64,000 nucleotides of DNA from contig CAYWRH010000006.1 of assembly GCA_964460435.1 (NCBI GenBank), positions 1 through 64,000 on the forward strand. Direction: 5' to 3'. The notes under the pieces were generated by a model. It saw only the letters and a program-made list of their open reading frames with translations. It was not told the origin of the DNA and ran no database searches. A program made the translations under genes and the position numbers. The DNA is from JAAZBV01 sp964460435 (GTDB taxonomy: Bacteria; Desulfobacterota; DSM-4660; Desulfatiglandales; HGW-15). Shown piece by piece: positions 1 through 6,631 of this stretch (its first letter is position 1; each line of letters opens with the position of its first letter).

Positions 1-177
1 AGGCAACTGAAATTGTTTCAATCCACGCTCCCGCATGGGGAGCGACTTTAAATATTTTCAACATCTTTGTTTTAGTTTTTGTTTCAATCCACGCTCCCGC
101 ATGGGGAGCGACTGGCCTGGGAGCAAAGTTGGATTTGGTAGCAATGTTTCAATCCACGCTCCCGCATGGGGAGCGAC
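1..177 (-). CRISPR. Type I-C CRISPR array, leader-proximal end (three repeats visible)
   Basis: Three identical 32-nt repeats lie at 15-46, 81-112 and 146-177. On the plus strand each starts GTTTCAATCCACGCTC and ends GGGGAGCGAC, with the internal dyad CGCTCCCGCATGGGGAGCG. The spacers are 47-80 (34 nt) and 113-145 (33 nt), and positions 1-14 are the end of a third spacer, so the array continues beyond the window. The reverse complement ends in GGATTGAAAC, the usual 3' end of I-C repeats, so the array is transcribed on the minus strand like the cas genes. The spacer nearest the leader, presumably the newest, is 113-145. Every visible repeat is flanked by T on both sides, so with only three copies the functional unit could be one base longer at either end. 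Confidence 0.97.
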
Positions 178-402
178 TGTACAACTATAACTTACTGATA
201 TTTCATTAATATCCAACCATATTCTGCGAACCAAATAAAAAATGTCAAAAAAATATTTAGTTTTCAAAGAGCTTATCAATAACCTGTTAATATTATGGCT
301 TTTTTTACCCTGCGAACCACCCTCTGATAAAAACCGTTAAAACCCTTCTCCTTAAAGGGTTTAGGTCATTACCATTTTTTTTAGCTACAGGTTCGCAGAC
401 AC
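178..402 (-). promoter_or_regulatory. CRISPR leader
   Basis: This AT-rich stretch without a gene lies between the cas2 stop and the first repeat, which is where the leader of a type I-C array is expected. The 9-mer CTGCGAACC occurs twice on the plus strand (224-232 and 310-318) and once inverted (GGTTCGCAG, 390-398). The 86-bp spacing and the repetition suggest binding sites, for example for an adaptation factor or for DNA bending. That role is inference. The crRNA promoter should lie in the half next to the array. Confidence 0.7.
340..362 (-). terminator. Possible terminator of the cas operon
   Basis: A perfect 8-bp inverted repeat, AAACCCTT (340-347) and AAGGGTTT (355-362), has a 7-nt loop. 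It lies about 40 bp downstream of the cas2 stop. Read on the minus strand, the stem is followed by TTTTAACGGTTTTT, a moderately T-rich tail. It could end cas transcription before the CRISPR leader. The stem is short and the tail interrupted, so it may be weak. Confidence 0.5.
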
Positions 403-693
403 TCAGACTATCATCGGTTCATCAGGGTCATAGGATTTTTTCAACCCCACCTGCTCAACCCTGTTCCTCCAGTTTGCACCCAAAAAATAAAACCTCAAAC
501 TATCTGTATTCTCATCTATCTTATTTATCAGCTTCTGTTTAAGCGCTGTCCACTGTGCCGGGTCCACCTGGCATTCAAAGACAGAAAACTGAACCCTTTG
601 ACCATAATCCTTGCAGGTCTTTGCAACATGCCTTAAGCGGCGAGGCCCTTCAGGATCAGTTGTATCCACATCATAACAAACCACCACAAGCAT
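403..693 (-). CDS. cas2: CRISPR-associated endoribonuclease-fold protein Cas2 (type I-C)
   Basis: The 96-residue protein begins MLVVVCYDVDT, the beta-strand with conserved Asp typical of Cas2, followed by the RLRHVAKTCKDYG helix and the QFSVFEC strand. Cas2 forms the dimer at the centre of the Cas1-Cas2 integrase and acts as the structural ruler for inserting new spacers. The gene is the last of the cas operon, 6 bp after cas1 and next to the leader, which is the usual I-C order. Length and motif order are normal for the I-C branch. Nothing looks damaged. Confidence 0.96.
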   Translation of the reverse strand: MLVVVCYDVDTTDPEGPRRLRHVAKTCKDYGQRVQFSVFECQVDPAQWTALKQKLINKIDENTDSLRFYFLGANWRNRVEQVGLKKSYDPDEPMIV

Positions 694-699
694 ACTCTT

Positions 700-1731
700 T
701 CACCTCCATATAAATGGCGGATACCCGTCTATATCACCGCGCAGGAATCTCGCCATAAGCAGGGCCTGGGTATAAAACAATATACCAATAGTAACCTTTT
801 CATTCAGATAAGGGTGATCAATAGTATCCTGCTTTCTCTTCTGATAGCTGGTAATGATCGCCTTTCTGGTTTCATCATCCATAATTACTGCGCCGGACTC
901 TGCTGTGGTAAACCCTTCAGGCCTTACCTGGTTAAGATTTATCATTGATAGGGCCATACGGTCTGCCAGAAATGGCCTGAATTCCTCCATCATGTCAAGC
1001 GCCAGGCCAGGCCTGCCAGGCCTGTCCCTGTGCAAAAAGCCGACAGCCGGGTCAAGCCCTGTTGTCTCAAGGGCAGACCGCACATCATGCAGCACAATAG
1101 TGTAGATAAATGAAAGCAGGCAGTTTACGCGGTCAAGGGGAGGCCTTCTGCTGCGTTCCCTGAAATAGAATTCATCTTTCTGCGTAGTTATCAGATGATC
1201 AAATACGCTGAAATATGCCCTTGCAGCCTCGCCCTCTATTCCCCTCAACACATCAAGGGGGAGATCCTCCTGCAGACGATCAAGGGAATATCCTAATTTG
1301 TCTGCAACCTCTTTTACTGCCTCCACATTTATTTTATCAGGGTGATCCCTTAATGCCCTTTTGAGCACTGTCCTGCTGTTGGCAAGCTTTCCGGTCAATA
1401 TGGATTTTACTATGCCTGTTGTTGCCTCCGGGTTATCAGCCCTTCGGTATTGCTCCCTTCTTAATAGCACATTGCCCGATACTGGCCCCTGCACCCTGGC
1501 AAGAAATCTGCCATTTTCAGTGAGAAAGCTGACAGCAACATCCCTTTCAGCGCAAAAGCCCAATAAATACGGGCTGCACATAACATTGCCAAAACATATT
1601 ATCCCGCCAATGGTGTGTATTGGCAGCCTGAGTTTCACCTCCTTTTCCACATGCACAACCACTGTCTCACCCTCTTTATTGAGGTATGCCCCCTGGGTTG
1701 TTACAAACAGGGTGTTCAGATGTCTTTTCAT
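700..1731 (-). CDS. cas1: CRISPR-associated integrase Cas1 (type I-C)
   Basis: Cas1 is the metal-dependent integrase that inserts protospacers at the leader-repeat junction. The 343-residue protein has the expected N-terminal beta domain and a helical C-terminal domain. The metal ligands are visible: Glu166 in GIEGEAARAYF, His234 in GFLHRDRPGRPG, and Asp246 with Glu249/Glu250 in LDMMEEFRP. Its ATG overlaps the cas4 stop by 4 bp (ATGA), so translation is probably coupled. Length and motifs are typical of the I-C (Dvulg) branch, and the protein looks functional. Confidence 0.97.
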   Translation of the reverse strand: MKRHLNTLFVTTQGAYLNKEGETVVVHVEKEVKLRLPIHTIGGIICFGNVMCSPYLLGFCAERDVAVSFLTENGRFLARVQGPVSGNVLLRREQYRRADNPEATTGIVKSILTGKLANSRTVLKRALRDHPDKINVEAVKEVADKLGYSLDRLQEDLPLDVLRGIEGEAARAYFSVFDHLITTQKDEFYFRERSRRPPLDRVNCLLSFIYTIVLHDVRSALETTGLDPAVGFLHRDRPGRPGLALDMMEEFRPFLADRMALSMINLNQVRPEGFTTAESGAVIMDDETRKAIITSYQKRKQDTIDHPYLNEKVTIGILFYTQALLMARFLRGDIDGYPPFIWR

Positions 1732-2396
1732 TTCTCAACCACCATCTCTTTCAAGTAATTTTTTATCATCCGGTTTTTGCTGACTGTCTTTGGCAGGCAT
1801 AGGTCAGACATGGAGCAGTTATCGCATTTTTTTGAATACACCGCCTTTGGTGTGACACCTTCTGCAACAAGTTCATGGAACTCCCTTGCCACACCTTTGG
1901 TGAACTGTCTTAATTCATCATCAAAAACAACATCCTCCCGCCGCCTGATTGCCCCGTAAAACAAGGCCCCCTGCAATATCCTTACATTCAGCATCTCTTC
2001 AAGGCACATGGCCTGGCCGCACAACTGCACCTTGTCAGAATTGTCCTTTTTTGGTTTGCCATGCTTGTACTCCACAGGAAAGGGCTGCCATTTTAACATG
2101 TGACCATCTTCAGGATTATTTACCCTGTGAAACTCAACAACATCGGCCTTGGCAATCAGCCCCAGCTTTAAGGATCGCAAAGGCACTGCATATTCAATCC
2201 TGACATCACCCCTTGATTCGCTTCCGCCTTCATGCACCTTGTCATGCATGATCCTGCCTTCGGCTGTAAGCAGGTTTTCAGCCCAGGCCTGCTCAATATG
2301 GATAAGGGCTGCCTGCCTCCTGCAAAAGATCATATGCTGCAAACCTGAAAGGGGTAAAAGGTCATCCTCGGAGTAAATTATCTGGTCTTGTTCCAT
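1728..2396 (-). CDS. cas4: CRISPR-associated exonuclease Cas4 (type I-C)
   Basis: Cas4 is a RecB-family Fe-S nuclease that trims prespacers and helps select the PAM and orientation before integration by Cas1-Cas2. The 222-residue protein has the nuclease motif VEYKHGKPK, a downstream QLCGQAMCLEE helix, and the four cysteines expected for a 4Fe-4S cluster: Cys25 (FCRRQ) plus Cys191, Cys194 and Cys200 in KKCDNCSMSDLC. The start at 2396 is preceded by GAGG with 7-nt spacing. It lies inside the end of the four-helix gene, overlapping it by 19 bp, so the two are translationally linked. Confidence 0.95.
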   Translation of the reverse strand: MEQDQIIYSEDDLLPLSGLQHMIFCRRQAALIHIEQAWAENLLTAEGRIMHDKVHEGGSESRGDVRIEYAVPLRSLKLGLIAKADVVEFHRVNNPEDGHMLKWQPFPVEYKHGKPKKDNSDKVQLCGQAMCLEEMLNVRILQGALFYGAIRRREDVVFDDELRQFTKGVAREFHELVAEGVTPKAVYSKKCDNCSMSDLCLPKTVSKNRMIKNYLKEMVVEK

Positions 2397-2962
2397 TTTC
2401 GCGCCTCTGTTCTCACCCGGTGCAGCCGTTCGGTAAAACCGCCCTCTTCCAGAAAATCTTTCTCAAGGGTTCTTAACTGCTGGTCAAGAAGGTAGTTGGT
2501 CTGGTGGATAACACAAACAATGGTGTTGGCAGCAACTTCCTCGGAACTGCTTTCAATATAGGGCTTATACGTCCTATACGACCTATTCTTTTCATAACAA
2601 AGCCCCCTAACCTTTTTTGCAGCCGGGTTTTCTTTTTCCCAAAGCGAGAACCCCTTTTGCCTTAAAAAATCCTGGTAATCAAGCAACAGCTCCTCAAGGC
2701 TTGCCCTTGCCACGCCAATGAGTTTAAGCTCTGTCTTTTTTGATGTGCCGCTTGCCATGCATCCCTCTGCAATGTTCTGCTTCCCGCTACGAGCCGCCTG
2801 AACCATCTGGTCATGGGTGCGGGAAAACTTTGAGATAAACCTGTCACAGAACACCACAGTGGCATCATACACAATCTCGGACATCTGGTATGATCTTAAC
2901 TCACGGTATCCGCCATGTGCCGGGATAAGCCTTAATGAATCATTCTCTTTTTGACTGGGCAT
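2378..2962 (-). CDS. Four-helix-bundle protein (S23/Avd-like) inserted in the cas operon
   Basis: This 194-residue protein resembles the four-helix-bundle family found in 23S rRNA intervening sequences and in the Avd accessory protein of diversity-generating retroelements. The visible signature is the helix YQMSEIVYDATVVFCDRF, then DQMVQAARSGKQNIAEGC, then a helix with KKTELKLIGVARASLEELLLDY. A C-terminal extension (about residues 105-194) matches my memory of the 'four helix bundle suffix' variant. It is not a standard I-C gene. It starts 75 bp after cas7c with GAGG at 5-nt spacing and overlaps cas4, so it is an integral part of the operon. Biochemical function is unknown. Family proteins form pentameric nucleic-acid-binding barrels, so RNA or DNA binding is a reasonable guess. 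Confidence 0.8.
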   Translation of the reverse strand: MPSQKENDSLRLIPAHGGYRELRSYQMSEIVYDATVVFCDRFISKFSRTHDQMVQAARSGKQNIAEGCMASGTSKKTELKLIGVARASLEELLLDYQDFLRQKGFSLWEKENPAAKKVRGLCYEKNRSYRTYKPYIESSSEEVAANTIVCVIHQTNYLLDQQLRTLEKDFLEEGGFTERLHRVRTEARKWNKTR

Positions 2963-3037
2963 GATTACCTCGTTTTCTTTTAAAAAGGCGTTGTAAAAAA
3001 GATGCTTTCAGGTGCCTCTAACAATCTGTTTAAAATA

Positions 3038-3913
3038 TTAAAAACCATCAATCTCTTCAGGTGATAAATCTTCCAATTTATTTATAGTGTAACTTCCATC
3101 AGGCTTCACCGTAAGTGAGTTATGCACCTTAGCTGAGGAATATTGTCCTGCCTTACAGTTATGCTCATACCAGATAACTTTTTTAACTGTCATGCTTCCT
3201 TCAGGTCTTGCTGAGGAGGCATCATTTTCAAAAAGTTTTGGAAGCACTTCTTTTATTTTTTGTGCATCATCATCTGAAAAACCTGTGGCTTCTGCAAGCT
3301 GGGGGTTCATACTGCCAAAAGTGACATAGATTGCCTCTTTCCCAATACGATGTTTCATTCCCATTTGATCGGGTTGTCTGTTTATTCCATCACCCTCCAG
3401 GCTGGTGGATTTTATTATCTGCTCTGAAATAATATGACCGCTGACATCCTCAACGCTAAAGGCCGGGTGTATTGTGACAGGGCCTCTTATCCCTATGGAT
3501 ACACCAGTTGCACTTTCCCCGCTTCCAGAAGTATCCTCGGATTCCATTTTCTTTCCCTTCTTGTTGGAAGCCTTAAAGGGAAATATTTGCCCAAATGCCC
3601 TAACATCAAACCATGTCGCACAGGCTTGCTTTCTAATATCAGGGACATTTTTCATATCACCTAATACCGCTTCAGCCCTTTTCCTAAGATTTGGATAATC
3701 ATCTTTTTTATTGTCATCTGATTGAACAAATATATTCTCTCCCTTCTCAAGTAGTCTGTCTCTTATTTTACGTTTAAGACATACATCTGTAATCTCGCCA
3801 AAACCATCATAATCAGTACGTGGGCGGTTCCCATTTAATGGATCGCCATTTGGGTTGGCATTTTTCACACTTATAATAACTGCAAAATCGATCTTTTTAC
3901 TCAAAGTTGTCAT
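3038..3913 (-). CDS. cas7c: Cas7c (Csd2), Cascade backbone subunit
   Basis: Cas7 subunits polymerise along the crRNA spacer to form the backbone of the I-C Cascade. The N-terminus KKIDFAVIISVKNANPNGDP, followed by the NRPRTDYDG segment, is the Csd2 hallmark. I place the start at the ATG at 3913 (MTTLSKKIDF, 291 residues) because AAGGAGG lies at the right distance just upstream. The longer in-frame start at 3970 would overlap cas8c and add 19 unconserved residues. A low-complexity Lys/Ser/Gly loop at about residues 120-135 (SNKKGKKMESEDTSGSGES) is probably a flexible insertion. The gap to the four-helix gene is 75 bp. Confidence 0.95.
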   Translation of the reverse strand: MTTLSKKIDFAVIISVKNANPNGDPLNGNRPRTDYDGFGEITDVCLKRKIRDRLLEKGENIFVQSDDNKKDDYPNLRKRAEAVLGDMKNVPDIRKQACATWFDVRAFGQIFPFKASNKKGKKMESEDTSGSGESATGVSIGIRGPVTIHPAFSVEDVSGHIISEQIIKSTSLEGDGINRQPDQMGMKHRIGKEAIYVTFGSMNPQLAEATGFSDDDAQKIKEVLPKLFENDASSARPEGSMTVKKVIWYEHNCKAGQYSSAKVHNSLTVKPDGSYTINKLEDLSPEEIDGF

Positions 3914-3935
3914 ATTATAGATTCCTCCTTTTGAA

Positions 3936-5903
3936 TTATATGTACTCATCTGGTTCAATTTCCTGATCATCTTTATCTTCTACTTTTTTAAGTACCCATT
4001 GCCCTTTTTCCCTCTTGTGTTCGTTGAGCCATTTACGCTGGCAATGGTAGCCAAGTAAAAACTCACCACTTAACCTGCTGTCTTTTGTAAAATCATCAGC
4101 GTTAAATTTACCGCAAATATTGTCTAACAATTCCATATAACCACTAAGCAACCCCGGCATCTTTGCATTAAGCCTTGATTTATATGGCGTTAGGCTTGTT
4201 TCAATTGTACGCCATGTCGAATAGGGTCTATCGGCAAATCGCTGCATTAATCTGGCAGCGGTGGTTTCACGCTTTTCAGCGGCCAAATAAAGCGCCATGC
4301 CTTCCATCTTTTCTGCAACAGCTAAAAGCCTGCCATAGAGATAATCCCTTGTATTTCTATCATCTTCACATCCCATTACATACCTCCTTTCAATATTAAA
4401 ACCCTTATATAACGAACACGCTATACCTAAGCACTTTTCAAATTCCCATGGTTCTAGTCCGGCCCTATTTGAAACACGCCTTACACACTGTTCAACCAGA
4501 TCACGAGGAACCGGCCTTCCATCAATGATCGATGGCATCAGACGCTCAATGGTAGCATTGAGAAGTTTGACACCATTTTTACCCTCTGCTTTTTTACCAT
4601 AGGCACACCATGCAATATCTTTGGGTGCAGGGGCGCCCACAAAAATGATCTGATTTTTGGACTCTTTATCCTTCCCATAATTCTGAAGCCATGCAAAATC
4701 AGTATGCCATTTTTCTATTCTTTTAAGGAATTCTGAACCGGTAAGCTCTCTATAAAAGGTTATGGCCATTCGACCGGGTGTCGCAGAGTCAAGCCCCATT
4801 ACAACAATATCTTCGGTATCTGATATGTCGGCTTTATATCCTGCAAGCTTTCTTATAAAGCGCCTTGCAAAGGCTTGACCAACATCCCCGACTTCTGATT
4901 GAGAGTCATGTATTTGTAATTCTTCACCAAGAAAATCCCAGGAATTAGCGCAAGGGTCAGGAATTAGTTTGCCAGATGTAGCCCATGCAACAAATACTTG
5001 ATCACCGTTTCTGAATGCTTGCCTACGTATAAGCCATTGCAATGCGATATGGGCCTTCTGAGTAACTTCATATGAGACACCAGCTGCTTGATCTGAGTCC
5101 AGAAATCTTCCCATAAACGTGTATCCAGTAAAATCATTTGAAGAAATTAATTTTGCTTTATCAGCATCATGTCGCAATTTAGCAGGATGATTGTCTGCAA
5201 TTTTATCTTTTTCATTTCCAGTGACATAACAAAAACCTTCTTTTTTAATGAGAGTTTTATTAAATGATATCCAAGATTCTTTTAAAGTTTCTGAGTCCCA
5301 AGTTGCGGTCTCTAATTTATCGCCTTCAACACGAAAACGCGCAAAGGCATCCATAGGTACTTGACCAGGCGGAAGTGCCCTAAATATCGGATGGGCATCT
5401 TTTTTGTCACCATCATATGATTCTGAAACAATTTCTCCATTTACCGGCAATAATCCATCTGAAATAAGATCAGCAATTACAGTACCCTTTTTAAGGTATG
5501 TATAAATTGCATTGACCATTGGATGAGAAGTAGCTTTGTTCCATTCACTCAGTAATTTTAAAAAATCATCATGAGGTTCTGACGGTGCTTTTGCAAAGCC
5601 TCTAGTTACTTTACCTCCATATTTTAAATAATCTCCAGCAATGTATTGCAATTTATCACACAGTGGATGGTTTTTTGGTTTTATGCCAGAACGACCTCCA
5701 GACTCTTCTGTACAGGGAATGAGTGTTTTCTGATCATCTTTTTTTTCAAGAACTTTAGAGCGCCCACGTCTAAAATTGCCATTTTTATCAATAATTATCT
5801 CTATATGAGCCATCTGTGTTGTATGTGCGATAGGATTTGGTGGATCAGGTACATGCTTTGAACATTTTTCATATGTTTCATATAATTTCTGTAACCAACT
5901 CAT
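3936..5903 (-). CDS. cas8c: Cas8c (Csd1), large subunit of type I-C Cascade
   Basis: This 655-residue protein has the length and operon position of Cas8c, the large subunit that recognises the PAM and recruits Cas3. In I-C an internal start within cas8c can also supply the small Cas11 subunit. The start MSWLQKLYETYEKC is typical. Recognisable blocks include NDFTGYTFMGRFLDSDQAAG in the middle and LLGYHCQRKWL near the C-terminus, where Csd1 proteins end in a YHCQR-type motif. Its ATG overlaps the cas5c stop by 4 bp. The last part (about residues 520-655) is the likely Cas11 equivalent. Confidence 0.94.
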   Translation of the reverse strand: MSWLQKLYETYEKCSKHVPDPPNPIAHTTQMAHIEIIIDKNGNFRRGRSKVLEKKDDQKTLIPCTEESGGRSGIKPKNHPLCDKLQYIAGDYLKYGGKVTRGFAKAPSEPHDDFLKLLSEWNKATSHPMVNAIYTYLKKGTVIADLISDGLLPVNGEIVSESYDGDKKDAHPIFRALPPGQVPMDAFARFRVEGDKLETATWDSETLKESWISFNKTLIKKEGFCYVTGNEKDKIADNHPAKLRHDADKAKLISSNDFTGYTFMGRFLDSDQAAGVSYEVTQKAHIALQWLIRRQAFRNGDQVFVAWATSGKLIPDPCANSWDFLGEELQIHDSQSEVGDVGQAFARRFIRKLAGYKADISDTEDIVVMGLDSATPGRMAITFYRELTGSEFLKRIEKWHTDFAWLQNYGKDKESKNQIIFVGAPAPKDIAWCAYGKKAEGKNGVKLLNATIERLMPSIIDGRPVPRDLVEQCVRRVSNRAGLEPWEFEKCLGIACSLYKGFNIERRYVMGCEDDRNTRDYLYGRLLAVAEKMEGMALYLAAEKRETTAARLMQRFADRPYSTWRTIETSLTPYKSRLNAKMPGLLSGYMELLDNICGKFNADDFTKDSRLSGEFLLGYHCQRKWLNEHKREKGQWVLKKVEDKDDQEIEPDEYI

Positions 5904-6631
5904 AAAGCCACCTCCATTTCCTCAGCTTCTTGGCAAACCGATTTTATATTGTCTTTACCAAAACTCCTTGGGGTCATCTGCCGAACCAGTTTCTTGTATC
6001 TGCATTCTTCAGGTCGTTCAAAAAAGAGAATCCCTCTTTTTAATACAGGGTACCAGAACCTGGCATACAGCTCATTTCCTCCGGTTTCGTCTGGATAATC
6101 AAAACCGTGAAACATAAGCCCATATGCTATTTCCTCATCATCGTCGTATGCGCCTAGGCCTTCACCGAACGCACAAGGAGCCACATAACCCTGGCAATCA
6201 CGAGTACCGAGAAAAATATCCTGCCTTCCCCCACGCTCCAGCATCCTATTTGCTATGGCAAAGTGTTTGCCATCAATTCTGTCTCCCTTAAGTGCTGTAT
6301 GATGTTCATTCCACTCGAAATGAGCTCTGACCTGATATTCCACATCAGAAAGGAAGGTATAAATTGCCAGTGTATTACCGCTGCTAAAATCAAGCGGCTT
6401 TGTACCTTTTGTTTGTGTACGGATGCGTTTTATTACCCGTACTGCATCCACAATCCAGATAATTGTAGGCTTCCAGTAAATGGACTTACATACACCTTTA
6501 ATCGCCTCATAGGTAGGCAGATGATATGAACATTTTTCGCCTCCGATCTTGGTAATCGGGTCAGTGAAAAGAGCATATCTGCCCCATAATCTGAATTCGA
6601 TCGTGTTTTTAGGTAATGCATTCATCTTCAA
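5900..6631 (-). CDS. cas5c: Cas5c (Cas5d), pre-crRNA processing endoribonuclease
   Basis: In type I-C systems Cas5c replaces Cas6: it cleaves pre-crRNA in the repeat and stays bound to the 5' handle. The 243-residue protein has the RAMP fold signature TIEFRLWGRYALFTDP and the PTYEAIKGVCKSIYWKP helix with candidate tyrosines (Tyr41, Tyr52). It also has a Lys122-His123 pair in DGKHFAIANR, matching the Lys-His of the Tyr/Lys/His site described for Cas5d. A TTG at 6631 has AAGGAGG at 6-nt spacing. An ATG at 6625 is also possible, 12 nt from the same site. Either start lies inside the end of cas3, so translation is coupled. Confidence 0.94.
   Translation of the reverse strand: MKMNALPKNTIEFRLWGRYALFTDPITKIGGEKCSYHLPTYEAIKGVCKSIYWKPTIIWIVDAVRVIKRIRTQTKGTKPLDFSSGNTLAIYTFLSDVEYQVRAHFEWNEHHTALKGDRIDGKHFAIANRMLERGGRQDIFLGTRDCQGYVAPCAFGEGLGAYDDDEEIAYGLMFHGFDYPDETGGNELYARFWYPVLKRGILFFERPEECRYKKLVRQMTPRSFGKDNIKSVCQEAEEMEVAL

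Noticed and set aside
58..279. Minus-strand open frame across the CRISPR repeats.
   Set aside because: It is a translation of repeats, spacers and leader; no family-like sequence.
2378..2962. Diversity-generating retroelement suggested by the Avd-like four-helix protein.
   Set aside because: No reverse transcriptase, template repeat or variable repeat was seen in the window.
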